Origin: Chara braunii
Lineage: Eukaryota > Streptophyta > Charophyceae > Charales > Characeae
Assembly: GCA_003427395.1 (NCBI GenBank)
Contig: BFEA01000139.1
Location: forward strand, 2,425,594 to 2,447,202
Length of the DNA: 21,609 bases
Direction of reading: 5' to 3'
Shown here: positions 9,663 to 16,339 of the stretch, piece by piece
How the letters are laid out: every line of letters starts with the position of its first letter
Position numbering within the stretch: position 1 is the stretch's first letter
The notes under the pieces: generated by a model
The model's database searches: none
Told to the model about the DNA's origin: nothing
The model's input: only the letters and a program-made list of their open reading frames with translations
Translations under genes and position numbers: made by a program

Positions 9663-10021
9663 AGGAGGGCTATATTCGAAAACACATTCAAAACAGGCTC
9701 CACCCCCCTCTTTCTTTTCTCCACGATGCAGAGCTTACCAGCTTTCTCCTTGATTTCCTGAGTCACATTGGTATCACTTTCCTCCTCGCTATGCTCTGAG
9801 CCGCTCTTTGATAACGTCTTCATCTTGCCCTTGTCCAATCTTGGTTGCATAGCTGGTAATACCGCTTCCTTAAAGGTTTCAATCAGCTCATCTCTCAACT
9901 CATGTCGCATCTCTTGACGTATCCCCTGGATCTCCATCCTCATTTGGATTCCCAAATCCTTCCGCATCTCCGCTCTTCGTTCCGCTTCCATCCGTTGCTT
10001 CTCTTTCTTCTTCAAAGCTTT
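9626..10021 (-). CDS. Coiled-coil region of Penelope-like element (second frame)
   Basis: The frame reads KALKKKEKQRMEAERRAEMR and continues with heptad-like, charged sequence (MRHELRDELIETF), then an acidic Ser-rich tail and a basic end. It is the natural continuation of the zinc-knuckle frame upstream, which turns acidic and loses its pattern at about 10021, so an indel or frameshift there is likely. It overlaps the endonuclease start by 37 bp. A second shift near the G-run at about 9701-9706 would join it to the endonuclease frame. Coiled coils often serve for multimerisation; the role here is inferred. Confidence 0.6.
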   Translation of the reverse strand, partial: KALKKKEKQRMEAERRAEMRKDLGIQMRMEIQGIRQEMRHELRDELIETFKEAVLPAMQPRLDKGKMKTLSKSGSEHSEEESDTNVTQEIKEKAGKLCIVEKRKRGVEPVLNVFSNIALLWSCHQKGCRRG

Positions 10022-10454
10022 TCGCTCTATTCTCTGTCTCCTCAGCTTCCCACGTCTCGCGTTGCTCCTTCTCTTCTGCCTCAAGTCTCGCAGCTTCGGC
10101 TTTCTCCCACTTCCTACGAGCCCGCCCTTCTTTCCTCCTTGCCTCCACGTCATGCTGCTCCTTCATGGAAGCTATGTTCTTACTCAGTTTAGCAATCTTC
10201 GAATGCACCCCAGAATCCCCTGGTGGTGAGTAACGACATCGTCTCTCGTAACCTCTCGGCGACCTTGAGCGTCGCGAATCACTTGACGTAGATGGTCTCG
10301 ATAAGTACTGCTGTCTTCGTTCTTGGTTTGGGCACTGGTTGGCATAGTGCCCAACCTCATGGCAAGAGAAGCAAGTCGGTTGCCTATAGGCACGCCGATC
10401 GCCATGGTCGCCTCCTCCGCCAAGTGCACCTTCACCTTCACGGTGCTCCGACAT
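9900..10454 (-). CDS. CCHC zinc-knuckle, coiled-coil N-terminal ORF
   Basis: The knuckle CFSCHEVGHYANQC (C-X2-C-X4-H-X4-C) lies near the N-terminus, followed by an Arg/Ser-rich stretch and a Lys/Glu/Ala-rich helix with coiled-coil character. The first ATG is at 10454, about 120 bp inside the upstream pseudo-LTR. Zinc knuckles of this type bind nucleic acid and are typical of Gag-like proteins. It is either a separate ORF1 or the N-terminus of one long protein with the endonuclease and RT. The knuckle frame and the endonuclease frame are the same, with the coiled coil in between in another frame, which fits two compensating indels. After about residue 148 this frame is probably out of register. 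Confidence 0.7.
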   Translation of the reverse strand: MSEHREGEGALGGGGDHGDRRAYRQPTCFSCHEVGHYANQCPNQERRQQYLSRPSTSSDSRRSRSPRGYERRCRYSPPGDSGVHSKIAKLSKNIASMKEQHDVEARRKEGRARRKWEKAEAARLEAEEKEQRETWEAEETENRAKSFEEEREATDGSGTKSGDAEGFGNPNEDGDPGDTSRDAT

Positions 10455-10576
10455 GTGAACCACGAAAAGCGAAGAGTAGCAAATAACAGATAGTAACAGG
10501 TAATACCCGTAAACGGGTATGCACGCTCACTCAACCCAGTATGTGGACTCTAGGCAAGTTCACGTGTGCAGTCCTA

Positions 10577-11177
10577 GGAATAGGGAAATATCACTCAGTA
10601 GTAGACTCAGAGCTCGTCTCCGTCACAATAAAGTGAGAAGACACAAGTAGATGAATGGATGTTCGATTCACAACAGGTACCACCATACAAACCACTGACC
10701 CAATGGTCCACCATTCTTCCCTGAACCCGACTTCGGTTGGCGTCGGCTACTGCCGTCAGACAATAGTCGAGCCAAACGCAAGACCTGAGAGGTCGACTAT
10801 ACTACGCATCTACCTATTTATAGTTCCTCCATTACGCCAACCAATCCACTCGTAATACTTCACCTGGAAAGTTACCAAAGTACCGAACTAAAAAATACTA
10901 AAAAGCTAGTCGAAAACAATCCAACCGGTACGCAGTTTGAGTCAAAGCTTGAAACAACGTTTGTACGGGCACCACAGTCCGACCGGTACCGACTAGAGTC
11001 CAGATAGAGTCAGCCGTCATACAACAAACAGGACACAAGTTCGAGTCCCAAATCTCAAGCACACCCCTGTCTAAAACACAGTTGGACCGGTGCCTGATCC
11101 AAATCAGACTCCAACAAGCATATGCACGAGTATCGTCGGAACTAAGACCAAAAACATGCCACACCCTATCAAAATCT
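10577..11177 (-). repeat. Upstream pseudo-LTR of the Penelope-like element
   Basis: Direct repeat of 5672-6256 (about 97-98 percent identical by eye) with 16 additional bases near 10935-10950. It lies upstream of the zinc-knuckle ORF, where a promoter would be expected; I found no clear core promoter motif and no hammerhead core (CTGANGA with GAAA) on either strand. Its right edge abuts a SINE-like repeat. Confidence 0.9.
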
Positions 11178-11194
11178 CTTCGATAATTGTTAAT

Positions 11195-11345
11195 TAGAAA
11201 TTGCCCAGTTGCTACACCCCTGAATTATTGAATTACAAACCCGAGTTCGAACTCCAGGGTACACAAATCAGTAAAATCCTACAATTCTGAATTACTGAGG
11301 GCGGATGGGTTGCATGGTGATAAATCTCAAATCGCCCTTCATGGA
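11195..11345 (+). repeat. tRNA-derived SINE-like repeat, copy 1
   Basis: A degenerate A box (TTGCCCAGTTGC, 11201-11212) is followed by a good B box (GTTCGAACTCC, 11245-11255), the arrangement of an internal RNA polymerase III promoter. The downstream tail (GAGGGCGG, then GTGATAAATCTCAAA and CGCCC) aligns with that of the copy at 13517-13680. It is non-coding and not a functional tRNA because the acceptor and anticodon arms do not fold. Edges are approximate. Confidence 0.7.
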
Positions 11346-11384
11346 AAAAGAAACTGCTCAGTGCCTCTTTTCCATGGTTGCCCC

Positions 11385-11515
11385 GGACCCAGACATCCAG
11401 ACACTGGACACTGGGCCCGGACCTGTGTCTGGATTAATCCGGACGCCTGGTAATCCAGACACCAATTCGGACCCGGACGGTCCGGTTATGAATGAACAGG
11501 TCCGGGTGTTCGGAT
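11385..11515. repeat. GC-rich inverted-repeat cluster with CCGGAC words
   Basis: CCGGAC and CCAGAC words recur every 10-20 bp. A perfect 12-bp inverted repeat, GTGTCTGGATTA (11425-11436) and TAATCCAGACAC (11451-11462), encloses a 14-nt loop. Similar word usage occurs at 525-620 and 13337-13399. Function unknown. Confidence 0.65.
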
Positions 11516-11568
11516 ATTAGTTAAAAAAAGGCACACACTGCTGTAGTTGTATTATCCTACTTATCTTG

Positions 11569-11569
<1 letters not shown>

Positions 11570-11620
<51 letters not shown>
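11570..11620. repeat. (AC)n microsatellite, first array
   Basis: About 25 perfect AC dinucleotides. It is separated by about 43 bp of unique sequence from the second array. Confidence 0.97.
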
Positions 11621-11622
<2 letters not shown>

Positions 11623-11662
11623 GTACAGTCATGCTTCTTTTGAGTGTATAGCGAATATGACA

Positions 11663-11677
11663 ACACACACACATGCA

Positions 11678-11748
<71 letters not shown>

Positions 11749-11756
11749 ACACACAA
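11663..11756. repeat. (AC)n microsatellite, second array
   Basis: A longer AC array, interrupted by ATGCACATGCGCG near its left end and by one T near its right end. Confidence 0.97.
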
Positions 11757-12046
11757 CTAGTTCTCCTTGGCCCGCTGACGCTCACCCAAGATTGCAAGTA
11801 CAGGCCCTTCAGGGCTGGTCCGGTTGGCCCAATGGGCCACCAAAAACTGCACCAACAATGTTCGGGGGTCCACCAGGCAGTGGAAAGTCGCCTGGGGACC
11901 TAGGCTACCAGCCGGGCTGCCCAGGTTACCCTATTTTCCCGGGCAGCCCGGGCGTGCAAGGACCAGGGAAGGTCCCAGGCCAAAAAAAAAACGAAATCCC
12001 AAAAATCCAAAAAAAAAAATGCAGAAAAATAAACTGAACAACTTCC
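11757..12046. other. Non-genic GC-rich stretch
   Basis: No gene was recognised. GGGCC/GGCCC and CCCGGG words are frequent, with small inverted pairs such as GGACC/GGTCC near 11961-11976. A-rich runs lie at about 11981-12020. Confidence 0.5.
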
Positions 12047-12066
12047 TTTTTTTTTTTTTTTTTTTT
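12047..12066. repeat. Poly-T tract (20 T)
   Basis: Twenty uninterrupted T. If it is a poly-A tail on the other strand, the retroposed sequence would extend to the right, where the dispersed repeat copy 2 lies. Confidence 0.95.
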
Positions 12067-12299
12067 GGAACTAAACAACTTTTGCCTCAGATAGTGTCAC
12101 ATCGGAATTCTTTTGCGAGGAACATGAGAATGGACGAAGCACAGAAATCTAGACTGCAAAATCACACTGAAGTCCAAGTATTCAAAGCCAAAGCAGATAG
12201 CACATGGAACCGAGTAACCATCCCATTGAGAATGATACAGAAGAATCGTGAGTCAATGTCCATGCCCAACAGGGCAACACCAACAGCATAACCCAAATG

Positions 12300-12560
12300 T
12301 AGCTCTCTCTTGTGAATGGCGCCAGGCGCCATATCTACTCTACAGCCTATCCTACAACTACAGCAATGAACAGGAACCAGACAACTTGACTACCAGCGAG
12401 TGATGATGTCAACACCAATGCAGTATTCCACCATCACCAGGTACGTGTCATCTTCCCCACACCCTCCCTTGTTACCCACACAGCGCCCTTCACCTCCGAA
12501 GTACCACCTTCGCCCTCACCTCCCCTGCACCCTCTTGCGGCCCAGGCTATGGCCGCCAGT
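12300..12560 (+). repeat. Dispersed repeat copy 2, with intron-like segment
   Basis: Collinear with 4188-4450. A palindrome TGGCGCCAGGCGCCA (12318-12332) replaces the GGCGC/GCGCC hairpin of copy 1. TGATGATGTCAACAC and CACCAG follow, then GTACGT..CACAG (12441-12483, 43 bp) and GGCTATGGCCGCC. Copy 1 has a 44-bp segment at the same place with the same ends but different internal bases. Confidence 0.55.
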
Positions 12561-12919
12561 GCCCTCAGTGCAGGCAGCGCCCTACCGCCTAGCGCTGGCC
12601 TGCTTGCTCTTAGCGCAGCACTGCCTTGCACAACGCAGCACACATGCATCCGCGCAGCGTGCCCGCATGTGCCAGCATTGGCCAAGATCCTTGCTGCCTC
12701 GCCCTGCTTGCCTATATGCCAATGCAGCATGTGGGCGGCCTCCCTTCAGCCTGCGACCGGGACCCAGAGGCTGAAGCCTACCCGATACAGTTGGGCCCCG
12801 GAGCAATGCAGTTGCACCTCTCTTCTCAAGGCCTGCGGCCAGATTCAGATAGTGGGCCGATTTTCCCTTTGGCATTTCGGCCTCTCTACCCAGCATGCAT
12901 TGTCGGCCTCACGTTCGAG

Positions 12920-12973
12920 TGCCCAGGGCCTAACTAACTCAGAGGCCCTGGGCATTTCAGCATTTGCTGAAAT
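12920..12973. repeat. Two adjacent perfect hairpins
   Basis: TGCCCAGGGCCT (12920-12931) pairs with AGGCCCTGGGCA (12943-12954) around an 11-nt loop. Sharing base 12954, ATTTCAGC (12954-12961) pairs with GCTGAAAT (12966-12973) around a 4-nt loop. Both stems are perfect. Confidence 0.85.
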
Positions 12974-13336
12974 CCGAGACTCGGTGCACTCCAACCAACT
13001 GGCGTGCTGCAACTGTATAGACCCCATTTCGTGAAATGTTGGCCGAGAGGGCTCTTGTTGATTTGCTGGCCTGCCTTCACTTAGGGCGGGCACTAGGCTT
13101 GCTGGGGCCTTAGCCCAGAACATGTACATCATGGCAAGGCCCCTACTTGAGGGATCAATCCTCACACTTTACCAAATTTACATTAAAATTTTACTTTTAA
13201 AATTAAAATTAATTATTATTTTTATTTCTTTTTGGCCCGGCCGGGCAAGTGGACCCAGGCCACTCTGGTAGCCTAGCTGGGGACCCCAAAAGAAAATTCC
13301 GAATTCTCTAGAAATGGGGCCCAACTGGACGCCCCA

Positions 13337-13399
13337 AACCGGACACCGGATCCGAACATCCAGACCGGACTGTCTGGATCGCGATCTGGACGTCCGGTT
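13337..13399. repeat. Nested inverted repeat
   Basis: Outer arms AACCGGAC (13337-13344) and GTCCGGTT (13392-13399) enclose inner arms ATCCAGAC (13358-13365) and GTCTGGAT (13372-13379), which have a 6-nt loop. The words match those in 11385-11515. Confidence 0.8.
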
Positions 13400-13516
13400 A
13401 ACAACTATGCTCTTTTCCTAAAAGACCGAAAGGTTCTTGAATCTTAACCCGGGGTTAAACTTGCTCATCTAGAACTCTATTGTCCTGCTGGTTTATTCAA
13501 AATTCCGCTCTGACAG

Positions 13517-13680
13517 CTGGCCTAGCTCAGTTGGTACACCGCTGATCTGTCAAAATACAGACCAGGTGCAGAGTTCGAACTCCACTGGAAGCAGATGAGT
13601 GAAATACTAGAATAGCTACCTAGGGCCGGTCAGTTCGATGATGATATCTCAAAGGCCGTCGCCCCCTTTTAAAAAGAAGA
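13517..13680 (+). repeat. tRNA-derived SINE-like repeat, copy 2
   Basis: The A box TAGCTCAGTTGG (13523-13534) fits the consensus well, and the B box GTTCGAACTCC (13573-13583) follows 50 bp later. The remaining text does not close a proper acceptor stem, so this is a tRNA-derived head. A tail shared with copy 1 (GGGCCGG, then TGATATCTCAAA and CGCCC) follows and ends near an A/T-rich run. The better-preserved A box suggests it is the younger copy. Confidence 0.75.
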
Positions 13681-13901
13681 GGGGGAAAAACAGGGGAGAC
13701 AAGTTTCCGCTGTGTTTTTAACCTTATTGCTGTTCAACTTGGATCCAAGTTCAACCTGGGGTACACTATATTTTTCTACGTAATGTAATATGCAGTCACA
13801 GTGGCCTGAGGGGTGTAACTTAAAAGCTTATCCAGGGACTTTTGTGCAATTTCCTCTGAAATTCTAAGCAGAAGTAGCTCCAACAACAAGGAGCAGTGAA
13901 G
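13681..13901 (+). promoter_or_regulatory. Possible promoter and 5' leader of the 13902 ORF
   Basis: CTATATTTTT at 13766-13775 could be a TATA box, 127 bp upstream of the ATG. CAACAACAAGGAGCAGTGAAG just before the ATG is an unremarkable leader. No transcript evidence is available. Confidence 0.25.
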
Positions 13902-15095
13902 ATGGCATTGGATTTGTCAGGCAAAGTGTGCATTCTGGTGGTGAAACCAGGTCGCTTCTCTTTGAGAGGGGCTTCACCACACCGGAGCAGCTATCATGCA
14001 GAGGGCAATCAACAACTATGGCGTTCTGTCAAAAGCAGTTGTGGCTGTGGAAGGTACGATTGGCACCGCCTTGCTCGTCATTGTGCACATAAATTATCGC
14101 CTTGTGAGCTCAGCCGTACATCTAACGGTCAAAGCTGGAAATCACCGACCATCACTTTGTCATCCGCTCCAGCAGGGTCATCGTCATTTGCATTAACAGG
14201 CACTGTCTTGTCGAGTGCAAAGCCTGACCGCTCGACTGCTCGAAGAGCCACCAGCGATTCTTATCGACTCTGCCATCGGACTGTCATCGCTGTAGCCACT
14301 CCCGTCCCTTCCCGAGACAAGAAGGCTGTATTCACAAATCTTGCTGCATTCGCTTCCCCTCGTTTCCGAGATGGGAAAGCTGCTGTGATTGCAAATCTTG
14401 CAGCTTCAGGCATGGTCGCGAGATCCAAATGTGATCTCGATCTCGTGCTGACATCATCAGCACCGCTGAAATGGTGCATGAGGAATGGTTGGAAGGGCCA
14501 ACCATGGCCATCGGATTGGAAAGTCCGTGGACGGCGATCAAACAAGCTTATCGTTCCGGCGGCTGAGGTACTTGTTTCACTGACAAGAAATGATACCATG
14601 GCCAGGGGTGAGAAGCAGCACACCTCCGCCATACGGTCTTGCACACATGGCGCCTTGCTGGATGACCCCTGTGGTGACGTGTCAAGTTTGGAATCTGCCC
14701 TTGCCCAAAAGATTGAACTGCTGACCGGAGATAATAGCCAGCAGTCTGATCCATCAATACCGGCAAATGTTCCTTGCTTGGAGGCATATGGTCAGGTTTA
14801 TTTTGACGAAGAGAGAAAGACAACAGCCATGGTGGATAGGGCGCAAAGCTTCATGAAGCTGTTTGGCTGCGGCACAAGAAATAGGAGACAATACCTTATG
14901 CTGTCGGGAATGGCAGTGGTGGGAGTGGTGTCGAGCTGGCTGGGGGCAGACTATGGTAATGCTGCTGAGGTTGGCATGGAGACTGATGTGGGAAGGAAAG
15001 ACGGTGAAGCTGCTTACAGCTTTGTGGCCTTGGAGGATGGCATCAGCAAGGCTGATTTTGATGAAGAAGAATTGACAGGAATACAAGTATTCCAG
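13902..15095 (+). CDS. Possible host first exon; Tat-like lumen-targeting segment
   Basis: An open frame of 398 codons from the ATG at 13902 ends at CAG, followed by GTATGT (15096-15101), a strong splice donor in phase 0. The N-terminal 320 residues are Ser/Ala/Arg-rich with no recognised domain. Residues 327-355 contain NRRQ, a hydrophobic stretch (LMLSGMAVVGVVSSWLG) and NAA, resembling the second half of a thylakoid-lumen transit peptide of the twin-arginine type. An acidic segment follows. The 320-residue lead is too long for an ordinary bipartite transit peptide, so the real start or splicing may differ. The next exon is not seen: a (CT)n array and an antisense gypsy element follow. Protein family not recognised. 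Confidence 0.4.
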
Positions 15096-15112
15096 GTATG
15101 TCTTGTAGCCTC

Positions 15113-15129
15113 CTCTCTCTCTCTCTCTC

Positions 15130-15188
<59 letters not shown>
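15113..15188. repeat. (CT)n microsatellite at element junction
   Basis: About 37 CT units with one interruption (CA at about 15131), ending at an N (15189). The gypsy integrase frame reads straight into it from the right. It marks either the insertion/truncation breakpoint or an assembly join. Confidence 0.95.
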
Positions 15189-15189
15189 N

Positions 15190-15745
15190 GACCAAAGTAT
15201 TGAGGCATTAGTTTACGAGATATTCCGAACTCCTGTCCTAACTCACTAGCCTTGACCCAGACACGTTCCCCTACCTGAAATGTGGACTGTTTGCGATGTT
15301 GATTCTCAGAAGCAATCATGGCTTGTTGAGCTTTCTTCATATGTTCAACAACATCTTGCAGCAACTTCTCATATTGCACACCATATTCAAGTGTGCCTGG
15401 AGTTGTAGCGGGTCGGTTTTCAGGTAGGAGGAAGTCTAATGCTGATCTAGGCTTCCATCCTAAGTGCAACTGGTTAGGACTAACGCCGGTACTACTATGT
15501 ATAACATTGTTGTACAGGCTGGCGATGAGAGGTAACTGCTCATCCCAGTCATCCTGGCTGGGCTTGATGTAATGCCTCAGCAAGTGTTGTACAACTCTAT
15601 TCATTTGTTCGGCCTGTCCGTTGGCTTCGGGATGATTCCCTGAAGTCATCTGAAGTTGACTGCCCATCTGTTCTGCAGTCTTCTTCCACAACTCGCTTGT
15701 GAATCGGACGTCTCGGTCACTAATGATGGTCTTTTGGTAAACCAA
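15190..15745 (-). CDS. Gypsy integrase, catalytic core second part and C-terminus
   Basis: Contains the second catalytic Asp in IISDRDVRFTS and the Glu in ANGQAEQMNRV, completing the DDE triad begun in the preceding frame. The C-terminal region (GERVWVKASEL...) is the DNA-binding SH3-like part. It ends at RKLMPQYFG, where PYQV-type sequence would normally follow; beyond this the frame reads only the dinucleotide repeat. No chromodomain remains to be seen. Confidence 0.88.
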
Positions 15746-16292
15746 AGTCCCTTACCCAGTTATCCTTGAGCAACTTGATGACGTATTCTGTCCTGGCTGT
15801 CTCTGGCATTGGAATTAGTCTAGCGTACTTGGTGAATCGGTCAATGATGACGAAGATGTGCCTCTTACCACTCTTGCTGGTCACAAGGGTGTCCATGAAA
15901 TCCATGGAAACACTCAATCCTGGACCATCAGGAATAGGTAAAGGCTTCAATAACCCAANCGGTGCTTGAGTTCGCGGCTTGTCCCGCTGACAGACCTGAC
16001 AGGTCTCAACATACTGCTTTGCGTCATCTAACATTCTGGGCCACCAAAATCGTTGTACTAAGTTAGCACTCGTTTTCTTGTAGCCAAAGTGCCCAGTTGC
16101 ATCATGACATTCGCCTAAAAATAAACTACGCAACCGTTCACTAGATGGAACTACCAATCTCTTTCCTCCGGCCTTATCAAGATAGATTAGCCCATCCACC
16201 ATCACAAACTCACTTTCTGTGGCCTTGTCTTTTGCCTGAAGTTTGCGGATGATGTTCATCGTGATAGGGTCTTCCTGATAGGCTCCCACCAA
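15720..16292 (-). CDS. Gypsy integrase, zinc-binding domain and first catalytic part
   Basis: The HHCC zinc-binding domain is complete (His63, His68, Cys98, Cys101), followed by the core with the first catalytic Asp in SMDFMDTLV (131). The frame ends at FGLPKDHH, because one extra base in a four-A run (15732-15735) shifts the following sequence. The frame is open upstream to about 16366 (ALSRRADYLG), where it once joined RNase H. The N at 15959 makes residue 112 unknown. Confidence 0.9.
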   Translation of the reverse strand: MVGAYQEDPITMNIIRKLQAKDKATESEFVMVDGLIYLDKAGGKRLVVPSSERLRSLFLGECHDATGHFGYKKTSANLVQRFWWPRMLDDAKQYVETCQVCQRDKPRTQAPXGLLKPLPIPDGPGLSVSMDFMDTLVTSKSGKRHIFVIIDRFTKYARLIPMPETARTEYVIKLLKDNWVRDFGLPKDHH

Positions 16293-16339
16293 TGATTGAG
16301 TTACTTCATTAGATACGCCAAATTCAGAAACTAGCGCAC

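Larger units (their letters stand above)
5672..11177 (-). mobile_element. Penelope-like element with N-terminal GIY-YIG (Chlamys-type)
   Basis: Two long direct repeats (5672-6256 and 10577-11177) flank minus-strand coding regions. In sense order these are CCHC knuckle, coiled coil, GIY-YIG endonuclease, CxC linker and reverse transcriptase. Canonical Penelope elements carry the GIY-YIG domain after the RT. The reversed order with a CxC linker marks the N-terminal-EN clade (Naiad in animals; Chlamys in green algae, spike mosses and slime molds). The absence of a clear CCHH motif in the endonuclease fits Chlamys. The copy carries at least two frameshifts, one stop codon and a plastid DNA insert, so it is non-autonomous as read. 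No target-site duplication was identified. Confidence 0.88.
12561..13515. other. Non-genic GC-rich stretch with strong hairpins
   Basis: The long open frames on both strands at 12540-13165 follow from high GC and resemble no protein I know. Two adjacent perfect hairpins lie at 12920-12973 and a nested inverted repeat at 13337-13399. An AT-rich island lies at 13165-13230. Confidence 0.5.

Noticed and set aside
11517-11903. Cys-Val and Thr-His repeat ORFs
   Set aside because: They are translations of the (AC)n arrays.
12434-13165. Several overlapping open frames in a GC-rich region
   Set aside because: Open on both strands because of base composition; no recognisable domain or consistent splice signals.
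13517-13590. Functional tRNA gene
   Set aside because: A and B boxes are good, but no acceptor stem closes and the sequence continues into a tail shared with another copy, so it is a SINE head.
15766-15969. Plus-strand ORFs opposite the gypsy pol and gag
   Set aside because: Antisense shadows of well-conserved integrase, RT and gag coding.
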